Shown here: positions 47,254 to 55,570 of the stretch, piece by piece
Position numbering within the stretch: the stretch's first letter is position 1
Layout of the letters: each line of letters opens with the position of its first letter
Assembly (NCBI GenBank): GCA_963836905.1
Contig: CAWIKY010000006.1
Location: forward strand, 558,001-622,000
DNA length: 64,000 nucleotides
From: CAWIKY01 sp963836905
GTDB taxonomy: Bacteria; Pseudomonadota; Alphaproteobacteria; Caulobacterales; Hyphomonadaceae
Reading direction: 5' to 3'
The notes under the pieces: model-generated
The model's database searches: none
What the model was told of the DNA's origin: nothing
Seen by the model: the letters and a program-made list of their open reading frames with translations, nothing else
Program-made: the position numbers and the translations under genes

Positions 47254-47925
47254 ATGCGCATTCTCATTATCGCAGGCAGTTTTGCCCTGTTCGCCACAAA
47301 TGCCTTCGCGCAGTCGGCCTGCCCGACCGGTACGTCCGGTCCCTGGACATGGAGCGCGACGGAAAACAGCGTCGAGTTTATGGCGACAGGGCTGGAATGG
47401 CAGTCTGATCCTGACGCGAAGACGCCGGTCACTGGCAGTGCCGAACTTACACTCAGCATAGACTGGAATTATGAAAAGCAGGGCGAAAAGCCGACCTCCG
47501 CCGGGTTCAGTTTCGAAGAAATGCCAAAGGGTGCCGTCTTCAGAAACGCATTTGGTGTCGAAACCGCGGTGTTCGATATGACCCCGCACCCCTATTCGCT
47601 CGCGCTCGCCCCGGTGGGCAGCGATCCGGTTCTCTCCTCGCTGTCAGGCTGGAAGATGACGAGCCGGTTCAGTCTGGGGCTGTTCGACAAGCTGGACGGT
47701 TTTGAAGGCGAGGATGCGGGCCAGAAACTCGCCGGCCTTATGATCGGCGACGGGCCGATTGGCGCTTTCCTTATGGTCTCGATGGGGAATCAGCTGGAAG
47801 AACCCGTGACGCTTCTCATTCTGCCGGAAGAAGGTCGCAAGACGGCCTGGGAAGAGGCGACTCTCGCACGCCTGTCTGAATCGATGATCTTCGCAATTGA
47901 CGGGGTGGCGTGCACGCCCGGGTAA
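47254..47925 (+). CDS. Secreted protein of unknown function, copy 2 of a tandem pair
   Basis: 223 residues with the signal peptide MRILIIAGSFALFATNAFAQ. The same plan as copy 1: SACPTGTSGPWTWSA start, GLEWQSDPDAK, TPHPY, DAGQKLAGLMIGDGPIGAFL and a VAC near the end. Sequence upstream of the ATG (CCACGGGTTAGA, GTGAAAGGACCTCCC) is also shared with copy 1. Differences cluster in the middle and C-terminal parts. It lies 65 bases before tal, which keeps its full upstream region. No function is recognised. Confidence 0.75.
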   Translation: MRILIIAGSFALFATNAFAQSACPTGTSGPWTWSATENSVEFMATGLEWQSDPDAKTPVTGSAELTLSIDWNYEKQGEKPTSAGFSFEEMPKGAVFRNAFGVETAVFDMTPHPYSLALAPVGSDPVLSSLSGWKMTSRFSLGLFDKLDGFEGEDAGQKLAGLMIGDGPIGAFLMVSMGNQLEEPVTLLILPEEGRKTAWEEATLARLSESMIFAIDGVACTPG

Positions 47926-47990
47926 ATCACTTAACCCCCGCGCACTTCTCGCCTAGAACGGGCTCACACCCAAAAGCGCAGGGACAGCAT

Positions 47991-48641
47991 ATGAAGTTTT
48001 TCATCGATACCGCCGATACCGATGTCATCCGTGATCTCAACGCGACAGGTCTTGTTGACGGGGTAACGACCAACCCGTCCCTCGCGGCCAAAGCCGGCAA
48101 GCCAATGCGCGAGCTCATCGCCGAGATCTGCGATCTGGTGGAGGGTCCGGTCAGCGCCGAAGTGCTCGCCACCGATACTGACGGGATGGTGGAACAAGGA
48201 CGTTCTCTCGCCGCGATTGCCTCGAATGTCGTTGTCAAGCTGCCGCTCACTCAGGATGGTCTGCGGGCGTGCCGCACGTTGGCCAACGACGCGATCCGCT
48301 CCAACGTGACGTTATGTTTCTCTGCCAATCAGGCGCTTCTGGCCGCGAAGGCGGGTGCGGCGTACATTTCGCCCTTCATCGGACGTCTGGACGACATGCA
48401 TATCGACGGCATGGAACTGATTGCCGATATCCGGACGATCTACGACAATTACGGCTTCGAGACCGAGATCCTCGCCGCCTCGATCCGCACCGCAAATCAT
48501 GTGAAGGAAGCCGCGCTGATCGGAGCCGATGTGGTCACCGTGCCGCCCGCAACGCTGATGTCACTGGTCAAGCATCCGCTTACTGACAAGGGGCTTGAAA
48601 CCTTCCTTGCAGACGCGAAGAAGGCCGGTATCGAAATCTGA
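47991..48641 (+). CDS. tal: Transaldolase (MipB/TalC type)
   Basis: 216 residues, the length of the short transaldolase/fructose-6-phosphate aldolase family. Motifs: MKFFIDTADTDVIRDLNATG, VDGVTTNPSLAAKAG, VVVKLPLTQDGLRACR (Schiff-base Lys), TLCFSANQALLAAKAGAAYI and SPFIGRLDD. It transfers dihydroxyacetone units in the non-oxidative pentose phosphate pathway; distinguishing transaldolase from fructose-6-phosphate aldolase needs structure or assay. It works alongside pgi at 34.3 kb but is not in the same operon. A 108-base gap separates it from cysD. Confidence 0.92.
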   Translation: MKFFIDTADTDVIRDLNATGLVDGVTTNPSLAAKAGKPMRELIAEICDLVEGPVSAEVLATDTDGMVEQGRSLAAIASNVVVKLPLTQDGLRACRTLANDAIRSNVTLCFSANQALLAAKAGAAYISPFIGRLDDMHIDGMELIADIRTIYDNYGFETEILAASIRTANHVKEAALIGADVVTVPPATLMSLVKHPLTDKGLETFLADAKKAGIEI

Positions 48642-48749
48642 GCCGTGAGCGCGGAGGACGACCAGCATTTCTAAAGCCTCGCTGAACTTGAAGCAGCAGG
48701 CCACTGGATCGATCTGGCGGTCTGGAACAGCGGCCGGTGCAGGGCAGTC

Positions 48750-49716
48750 ATGACGATCGAAAACGACATCCTCGCCTATGCCCGGCGTTTCGGGGAGCGC
48801 CCGCCGCGACGTGCTCCGCTGTCGCCGCATCTGAAACGGCTTGAGGCCGAGGCGATCCATATCATGCGCGAGGTCGCGGCCGAGTTTCGCAACCCGGTGC
48901 TTCTCTATTCCATCGGCAAGGACTCCACCGTCCTCCTGCATCTGGCCATGAAGGCCTTCTGGCCCGCCAAGCCGCCCTTTCCGTTCCTGCACATTGACAG
49001 CCGCTGGGAGTTTGCGGCCATGGGTGCCTTCCGCGACGCGCTGCGCGATGCGCTCGGGCTGGACATTCGCGTTCATGTGAACCCCGAAGCGGTCGAGCGA
49101 AACATCGACCCGTTCGTGCACGGCTCGGCTCTACACACCCAGATTTCCCGCACGGACGGCCTGCTTCAGGCGCTGAATGAGGGCGGCTATGACGCAGCGT
49201 TTGGAGGCGGCCGCCGCGACGAGGAGAAAAGCCGCGCCAAGGAGCGCATCTTCTCGTTCCGCAACGAGGCGCATGGCTGGGACCCGAAGAACCAGCGCCC
49301 CGAGCTCTGGAACATCTACAATACGCGCATCCGGACGGGCGAAAGCATTCGCGTCTTCCCGATCTCCAACTGGACCGAGCTGGATGTCTGGCGCTACATT
49401 TATGAGGAAGAGATCCCCGTTGTGCCGCTGTATTTCGCTGCGCCCAGGCCGGTCGTCGAACGCGACGGCCAGCTCATCATGGTCGATGACGAGCGGATGC
49501 CGCTCGAGTGCCGGCGAGACCGTTCGCGAGCGTTCAGTACGCTTTCGCACCCTTGGCTGCTATCCGCTGACCGGCGCCGTCGAGAGCGAGGCGACGCGCC
49601 TGGAGGACGTGCTCTCCGAAATGCTGACGGCACATACCTCCGAGCGCCAGGGCCGGGTCATCGATTTCGACGAGCAGGGCTCGATGGAAGCCAAGAAACG
49701 TCAGGGGTATTTCTGA
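48750..49716 (+). CDS. cysD: Sulfate adenylyltransferase subunit 2, frameshifted
   Basis: About 321 residues once restored. The PAPS reductase-like fold has LLYSIGKDSTVLLHLAMKAF (PP-loop), FLHIDSRWEF and GGRRDEEKSRAKERIFSFR. An extra T at 49509, directly before GCCGGC, breaks the frame after DDERMPLE. The next frame continues AGETVRERSVRFRTLGCYPL to the usual GSMEAKKRQGYF end at 49716. The length is 3n+1. CysD makes adenosine-5'-phosphosulfate with CysN. A family D repeat separates it from cysN/C. Confidence 0.94.
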
Positions 49717-49753
49717 TGGGTTTTTTCACCTCCGCTTCTTCGTTTGATCCTGT

Positions 49754-49862
49754 TCGCCCCACCCCCGGCCCCTCCCCGCAGGCGAGGAGGGGAGTGCATG
49801 CCTCGACGATGAAGTGTTCGAGCCCCTCCCTGCTTGCGGGGAGGGGGTGGGGTGGGGTGCCG
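49754..49862. repeat. Family D palindrome inside the cysD-cysNC gap
   Basis: Two pairs of arms (CCCCTCCCCGCAGGCGAGGAG near 49768 and CCCTCCCTGCTTGCGGGGAG near 49830) flank a short spacer in the 163-base gap between cysD and cysN/C. These two genes usually lie close together in one operon. The element could act as an intercistronic mRNA stabiliser or partial terminator. Confidence 0.65.
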
Positions 49863-49879
49863 CTTCTTCTCTCGCATAC

Positions 49880-51784
49880 ATGCAGACAGACATGACCCAG
49901 ACTACGCACTCCCCCTCACTTGCCGAAAAGCTGTCGCGCACCGAAGGCGGCGTCCTGCGCTTTCTGGCGTGCGGCTCCGTCGATGACGGCAAGTCAACGC
50001 TGATCGGGCGGTTGCTCTACGACACCAAGCTCCTGTTTGAGGACCAGCTTGCGGCGCTGGCAAAGGACACGGCAAAGCACGGAACGACGGGCGAGGAGTT
50101 CGACTTTGCCTTGTTGCTGGACGGGCTGGAAGCCGAACGTGAACAGGGCATCACGATCGATGTCGCCTATCGTTTCTTTGCCACCGAAAAGCGCAAGTTC
50201 ATCGTCGCCGATACACCGGGTCATGCCCAGTACACGCGCAATATGGCGACGGGCGCTTCTACCGCGGACCTCGCCATCATCCTGCTCGATGCGAGGCGCG
50301 GAATTCTCGAGCAGACCCGGCGTCACACCTATATCGCTCACCTTCTGGGTATCCGGCACATCGTTCTGGCCGTGAACAAGATGGACCTGGTCGATTATTC
50401 TCCGGCCCGCTTTCACGATCTTACGGGGCAGTACCTGACCATCACCGAGCAGCTTGGCTTTGCCTCGGTGGTCTCGATCCCGATTTCTGCCCGCAACGGG
50501 GACAATATCATCGCTCCCTCGGCGAACACCAAATGGTATTCCGGCGAGACGGTTCTGCAGCATCTCGAAACCGTCGAGATCGGCAGCCGCAAGCGCGAGG
50601 CAGGCTTTCGCATGCCGGTGCAGCTGGTTGCGCGGCCGAATGCCGATTTTCGCGGCTATTGTGGCACGCTCGCCGCCGGAGAAATCAGTGTCGGCGACCG
50701 GATCGTTGTGGCGGCCTCCGGTGCGGCTTCACGTATTGCGCGCATCGTCACCGCGGACGGCGACCTTGAGCACGCAGCGGCGGGCGATGCCGTCACCCTG
50801 ACTCTGGCTGACGAGATCGACATTTCACGCGGCGATGTTCTGGCCAGCGCAGATGACCGGCCGGATGTGGCAGACCAGTTTGCCGCCAACATACTCTGGA
50901 TGGACGAGACAGAACTCGCGCCGGGGCGGTCATATCTGTTGAAGATGGGTGCACGCACGGTGCCTGCCTCGGTTACGGCGCTCAAGCACAAGCTCGACAT
51001 CGATACGATGGACAAGCTTCCGGGCAAGACGCTCGCACTGAACGAGATCGGCTTCTGCAATCTCAAAACCGCCCAGCCGATAGCCTTCGACCCTTATGAC
51101 GAGGTGCGCGAAACCGGGGCCTTCATTCTGATCGACCGCTATACGAACCGGACGGTTGGCGCAGGCATGATCGCGTTCGGGTTGCGCCGGTCGGGCAATA
51201 TCCATCGCCACGCCATGGATGTGGTCAAGGAAACCCGCGCGGAGATGAAAGGGCAGACCCCGGTCATGCTCTGGTTCACCGGGCTTTCGGGTGCGGGCAA
51301 GTCGACAGTGGCCAACTTCGTGGAGCGCAAACTGACGGCGCTCGGCGCGCATACCTATTCGCTCGACGGCGACAATATCCGGCACGGCCTCAACAAGGAT
51401 CTGGGCTTTACCGATGCCGACCGCGTCGAGAACATCCGGCGGATCGGGGAAGTCGCGCGGTTGATGCTCGATGCCGGGCTGATCGTCACCTGCTCCTTCA
51501 TCTCGCCGTTCAGGGCAGAGCGGCAGATGGTGCGCGAACTGGTCGGGGAGGGCGAGTTCATCGAGGTGTTCGTCGATGCGCCGCTGGAGGTGTGCATCGC
51601 GCGCGACCCGAAAGGGCTCTACAAGAAGGCGCAGGCCGGAGAGATCAAGAACTTTACCGGGCTGGATTCGCCTTACGAAGCGCCGGAACATCCCGATCTG
51701 CGGCTTGAGACGGCGGATGCGTCGCCGGAAGCGCTGGCAGATCTGGTGATCGACACGCTTCGCTCGCGCGGGCTGGTTCGCTAG
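49880..51784 (+). CDS. cysNC: Bifunctional sulfate adenylyltransferase subunit 1/adenylylsulfate kinase
   Basis: 634 residues. GTPase domain: GSVDDGKSTLIGRLLYDTKL (G1), DTPGHAQYTRNM (G3) and AVNKMDLVDYS (G4); elongation-factor-like beta barrels follow. The C-terminal APS kinase begins at about residue 465: FTGLSGAGKSTVANFVE, DGDNIRHGLNKDLGF, VFVDAPLEVCIARDPKGLYK. It makes APS with CysD, powered by GTP, and then phosphorylates it to PAPS. Starts at ATG 49880 or 49892 (MTQTTHSPSLAEKLSRTEGG). It ends nine bases before the stop of the convergent RluA gene. Confidence 0.95.
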   Translation: MQTDMTQTTHSPSLAEKLSRTEGGVLRFLACGSVDDGKSTLIGRLLYDTKLLFEDQLAALAKDTAKHGTTGEEFDFALLLDGLEAEREQGITIDVAYRFFATEKRKFIVADTPGHAQYTRNMATGASTADLAIILLDARRGILEQTRRHTYIAHLLGIRHIVLAVNKMDLVDYSPARFHDLTGQYLTITEQLGFASVVSIPISARNGDNIIAPSANTKWYSGETVLQHLETVEIGSRKREAGFRMPVQLVARPNADFRGYCGTLAAGEISVGDRIVVAASGAASRIARIVTADGDLEHAAAGDAVTLTLADEIDISRGDVLASADDRPDVADQFAANILWMDETELAPGRSYLLKMGARTVPASVTALKHKLDIDTMDKLPGKTLALNEIGFCNLKTAQPIAFDPYDEVRETGAFILIDRYTNRTVGAGMIAFGLRRSGNIHRHAMDVVKETRAEMKGQTPVMLWFTGLSGAGKSTVANFVERKLTALGAHTYSLDGDNIRHGLNKDLGFTDADRVENIRRIGEVARLMLDAGLIVTCSFISPFRAERQMVRELVGEGEFIEVFVDAPLEVCIARDPKGLYKKAQAGEIKNFTGLDSPYEAPEHPDLRLETADASPEALADLVIDTLRSRGLVR

Positions 51785-51793
51785 GCCGGGAGG

Positions 51794-52420
51794 CTAGAAG
51801 GGAGGCGGGCTCTCGAAGGTCAGACGCTCGCCGGTTTCCGGATGGTCGAACGCCAGACCGCTCGCATGCAGGCAAAGGCGTTCGCTCGCCGCGCGTGCGT
51901 CGGGTGCTGCATAGAACGCATCCCCCAGAATGGGATGCCCGATGGCGGCGAGGTGTACGCGGAGCTGATGGGTTCGTCCGGTTTCAGGGGTGAGGGACAG
52001 GCGGCTTTGCCTGGCCTGTCGGGAAATGACCTGCCAGCAGGTTCTTGAGGGTTTGCCGGTGGTCTCATCGACTTTCTGCAAGGGCCGGTTTGGCCAGTCG
52101 GCGGCCAGCGGGAAGTCGATGATCCCGTCATTCTCTGCAACGTCGCCCGAGACCAGAGCCACATAGCGCTTTTGAACGGTCCGCGCCTCGAACTGCCGGG
52201 ACAAGGCACGTTGGGCGTCGTGCGTCCGGGCGAAGACCATCAGCCCGGACGTGTCCATATCCAGGCGGTGGATAGTGAAGACGTCGCCTTGGCTCTCCTG
52301 CAGACGCAAAGAGAGACTGTCCTTGTGCTCCTCAAGCCGACCGGGAACGGCCAGAAGCCCGGACGGCTTGTCGACGACGAGACAGGACCCGTCCTGGAAG
52401 ACAGGGTCCGGGAGGCCCAC
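51794..52420 (-). CDS. RluA-family pseudouridine synthase
   Basis: About 208 residues. Motifs: VVDKPSGLLAVPG, the catalytic HRLDMDTSGLMVFA (Asp), KRYVALVSG, ETGRTHQLRVHLAAIGHPIL and LHASGLAFDHPETGER. It isomerises uridine in rRNA or tRNA. The size, without an S4 domain, is like RluA or TruC-type enzymes; the exact target is unknown. The only in-frame start seen is GTG 52420. The family's usual FVY.PP leader lies just upstream in frame but has no start codon, so the 5' end may be misread. Confidence 0.88.
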   Translation of the reverse strand: MGLPDPVFQDGSCLVVDKPSGLLAVPGRLEEHKDSLSLRLQESQGDVFTIHRLDMDTSGLMVFARTHDAQRALSRQFEARTVQKRYVALVSGDVAENDGIIDFPLAADWPNRPLQKVDETTGKPSRTCWQVISRQARQSRLSLTPETGRTHQLRVHLAAIGHPILGDAFYAAPDARAASERLCLHASGLAFDHPETGERLTFESPPPF

Positions 52421-52455
52421 CGGTGGGAGATAGACAAATGCGTCTTTCGCTACGA

Positions 52456-54210
52456 TCAGACCGCCACCAGCGTGGAGAGCCCGGCTGAGGTCTTGCGGCT
52501 CTCGAACTGCGCCACTTCCTCGCTGGTATAGTCGGTCTCGAGAACAGTGGAGACTTTGACGAAGCTGGCCCGCGCAGCGTCCTTCGTGAAGGTGACAACC
52601 GTAAAGCCCTGACCGAACGGATCATGCCAAGCGACCTCCTCGTTGGCCTCGGCAAAAAGCTGTCCCATCCGTTCAATTGGCAAATAGGTGCCAAGGCCCG
52701 GCGAAGTGATCGACGTGCACCCGAACTCTGCACCGAGCACCGTCCCGTCGCTGCCGTGAAGGTCGTTTGCCCAGGCCGTATGGGTATCGCCGGTCAGCGT
52801 TACCAGAGATGCGCCAGCGGCTTTTGCATCGGCATACAGGCGCGCTCTCGCGGCGGGAAAGCCGTCCCATGCATCAAGGTTCCATGGCAGTCCAAGCTGC
52901 GAGAAACCAACCAGCATCCCGACTTGTGGCACCTTGATATCCGCGATTTCCTGCGCAGTGAGCTCTTCCTGCAAGTTGGGAGCCTTGACCTTCGCCATGA
53001 TTACCTGATTGGCCAGCACCTGCCATGCAACGCCGTCCTTCACCGAAGCGGCAAGGTCTTTCGCCAGCCATTTTTCCTGAACATCGCCCAGCATCGTGCG
53101 TGATGGATCGGCGACGCGTGCCATGACCTCACCGGCTTTTGCCGGAATCTGCGCAGGCTCGACACCAGCCAGTTCGGTCGCCCAGTCGATCTCGTCCGAG
53201 CGTCCGGTCAGGCGCGATTCAAGACAGTGCAGGGAGGCCAGATTGCCGAAGCGGAAGCTGCGATAAATGCTTTCACGGGCCCGGCCGGGTGCCGGGTCGC
53301 GCACAGGCATCCATTCCAGATAGGCCTGCACGGCAACCTGCTTGCGCTCGGTCCAGTCGCCTTCATTTTCTTCCGGATTGTGGTTTTCGGCACCGTTCCG
53401 GTAGGAGTTGTTGGTGCTCTCATGATCATCCCAGGTGCAATACCAGCCATGGGCGGCATGGGCAGCCTGCAGGTCGGGATCGCTCTTGTACTGGGCATGA
53501 CGCGTCCGGTAGTCTTCAAGGCTCACGATCTCCGTGACAGGTGTGCTGACGCGGCCGATCTGCTGCCCGACCGAGCCGCCATACCCGTCGACGCCGTATT
53601 CGTAGAGATAGTCGCCGAGGTGCACGACAGCGTCCAGATCGTCCCGCTTGGCCAAAGCGCCATAGGCGTTGAAATAGCCGAACGGGAAGTTGGAGCAGGA
53701 CACCACGCCAAGTGTCAGCCTGTCCATGTCACCGCTGGCCCGTGTTTGTGTCGTGCCAGCGGGGGAGAGCACCATGCCGTTCGGGGTCATGACGCCGAAG
53801 CGGTAGAAATAGGTCGTTGCCGGCTTCAGGGGCAGATCGGCTCCGGCATCCAGTTTGACCGTATAATCGCGCGAGGCGGATGTGGTCAGGTCAACGACGC
53901 GGCCGCCATCGAAAACGGCTTGCGTGGTCTTTTCCGAAACCCCGTCCAGCGCGGCGCGGTCGGTTGTAAGGAAACATCTGACCGGGACAGGTCCGGCAGT
54001 TTCGGTCTCCGGGGTCACCCGCGTCCACAGGATCACGGCCCGATCGGTCGCATCGCCGGACGCGACACCGTGATCAAAGCGAACAAAGGTCTCTGCGTAT
54101 TTCATCCGTCCGGTCGCAGCAGTTCCCGGAGTGGAACAGGCTACCAGTGCGCTACCACCTGCGCCACCGGCCATGAGGCCAAGCAGCTTGCGTCTGGAAA
54201 ATTCGGGCAT
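52456..54210 (-). CDS. phoD: PhoD-family alkaline phosphatase
   Basis: 584 residues. A twin-arginine signal (FSRRKLLGLMAGGAGGSALV) is followed by a lipobox-like ACS, so it may be a Tat-exported lipoprotein. The PhoD N-terminal domain (FDHGVASGDATDRAVILWTR) precedes the phosphatase core: VVHLGDYLYEYG, TWDDHESTNNSYRNG, VTLTGDTHTAWANDL. It hydrolyses phosphodiesters and monoesters with Ca/Fe and supplies phosphate; no Pho box was looked for in detail. The RluA-type gene follows 35 bases after its stop on the same strand. Confidence 0.92.
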   Translation of the reverse strand: MPEFSRRKLLGLMAGGAGGSALVACSTPGTAATGRMKYAETFVRFDHGVASGDATDRAVILWTRVTPETETAGPVPVRCFLTTDRAALDGVSEKTTQAVFDGGRVVDLTTSASRDYTVKLDAGADLPLKPATTYFYRFGVMTPNGMVLSPAGTTQTRASGDMDRLTLGVVSCSNFPFGYFNAYGALAKRDDLDAVVHLGDYLYEYGVDGYGGSVGQQIGRVSTPVTEIVSLEDYRTRHAQYKSDPDLQAAHAAHGWYCTWDDHESTNNSYRNGAENHNPEENEGDWTERKQVAVQAYLEWMPVRDPAPGRARESIYRSFRFGNLASLHCLESRLTGRSDEIDWATELAGVEPAQIPAKAGEVMARVADPSRTMLGDVQEKWLAKDLAASVKDGVAWQVLANQVIMAKVKAPNLQEELTAQEIADIKVPQVGMLVGFSQLGLPWNLDAWDGFPAARARLYADAKAAGASLVTLTGDTHTAWANDLHGSDGTVLGAEFGCTSITSPGLGTYLPIERMGQLFAEANEEVAWHDPFGQGFTVVTFTKDAARASFVKVSTVLETDYTSEEVAQFESRKTSAGLSTLVAV

Positions 54211-54287
54211 GGTGATGTCTCCACGGTGACTGTCGGGTGAGCGTTAACCGCCATTCACGACGTGTGTGTGACGATACCATGCGCTGA

Positions 54288-55370
54288 TCAAGTCGGGACA
54301 GACTGTTCGATCGAACCTGGTCCGGCAGGCATTTCCGGATTTGGCTCGCCGCATGAGATGCAGAACCGGTGGAAGGAGAGATTGCGCGTTCCGCATGCCC
54401 CGCAATCGCTTTGCAGGCGAATGCCGCAATGAACGCAGAAATCGGTCTCGTCGCCGTCGCGCGTATAGATGGACCGGTCGCAGCCGGGGCAGGTTTTCGC
54501 TGCCAGTTTCTTCAGCGCCGTTTCATAGGTGATGGACTGGCGCCGGTCCTGTTCGGAGCGGGCCTCGGCCGACTGCTGGCGGGCCAGATACCGCCGCATG
54601 GCGCGAATGATGAAATGGCCCGCGATCAACGTTGCAATGATGCCAACGCCGTAGCGGACATAGCCGCCATAGGACGGCAGATAAGGCACCAGTTCGACGA
54701 AGAAGGCGAAGAGCGCAAATAGGACGAAGCCGCGATGAAGCGGCCAGTATTGGCTGGACCGCGTCCGCGCGACCAGAAAGCCTGCAATCACCAGCAAGGG
54801 CAGGGTCAGCGCCAGACGCATCGCGAACACCTTCAGGCGTTGTGCCTGCATGGCGGCGTTAAATTCCGGCCTGGCCTCATCGAAGACTGCGTTCCGGGCA
54901 ATGCCCAGATCGGTGAGCTGGCGGTCTACTTCGGTAAGTCGCCGGTCGATTGCCGAGACCGCATTCTGCCTGGACAGAACGTCGTTCTCCAAGGCTTCGA
55001 CCGCGCGCGTCCGGGCGAGCACCTCAGGGTCCTGGGCTGCGTCCCGGGTGACATCCCGCGTGGCCAGCCATGCAGTCAAAGCGCTCCTGGCCGCCGCGAG
55101 ATCATTTCGTGCGTCGCCTAGGTCGGCGCTTGCGTCTTCCTGGGTGCGGCGAAGCCCGGATTGCTGAACAAGGAGGTCGCTTCTCTGTTTGTCCAACAGC
55201 TCGACGGCATCGGTTGCAATATAATCTGTCACCGTGATCGAGCGGTCGACGCGTGGCAGATCGGCAATGATCAGACTGCCCAGACCGATGAGAAATCCCG
55301 CAAAGACCAGCGACAGGCACCACATCGCAAACTGATAAAGCCGTGCCGGTCGTCGGATACTGTTGGCCAT
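54288..55370 (-). CDS. Membrane protein with coiled coil and C-terminal double zinc ribbon
   Basis: About 360 residues from ATG 55370 (MANSIRRPARLYQFAMWCLS). One N-terminal membrane span, a long helical coiled coil (about 60-170, rich in DLLVQQSGL and LEN.LSRQNAVSAIDRRLTE heptads), three more hydrophobic spans (about 185-260), then a soluble tail with four CxxC pairs: CPGCDRS, CVHCGIR, CGACGTR, CISCGEP. The tail is a double zinc ribbon (DZR). The combination is not one I can name. It lies on the same strand as phoD and upstream of it. Confidence 0.78.
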   Translation of the reverse strand: MANSIRRPARLYQFAMWCLSLVFAGFLIGLGSLIIADLPRVDRSITVTDYIATDAVELLDKQRSDLLVQQSGLRRTQEDASADLGDARNDLAAARSALTAWLATRDVTRDAAQDPEVLARTRAVEALENDVLSRQNAVSAIDRRLTEVDRQLTDLGIARNAVFDEARPEFNAAMQAQRLKVFAMRLALTLPLLVIAGFLVARTRSSQYWPLHRGFVLFALFAFFVELVPYLPSYGGYVRYGVGIIATLIAGHFIIRAMRRYLARQQSAEARSEQDRRQSITYETALKKLAAKTCPGCDRSIYTRDGDETDFCVHCGIRLQSDCGACGTRNLSFHRFCISCGEPNPEMPAGPGSIEQSVPT

Positions 55371-55570
55371 CGCCTGTTCCTCCCTACTGATAAATGAGCG
55401 AGTATTCACTAACTATGGCTAAATTGTGGTAGGGATGGCCTTGTCCTGCGCCGTCAGAAGGTGAGGGGAGCATCTACAGTGTTTCAGGGAACGTGAGACG
55501 TCCTCTCCCGTTGTTAGTGCAAGGGTCGGCAGAATCTGTCGGTTCAGACTCAACATATGAAGGTGCGAAC

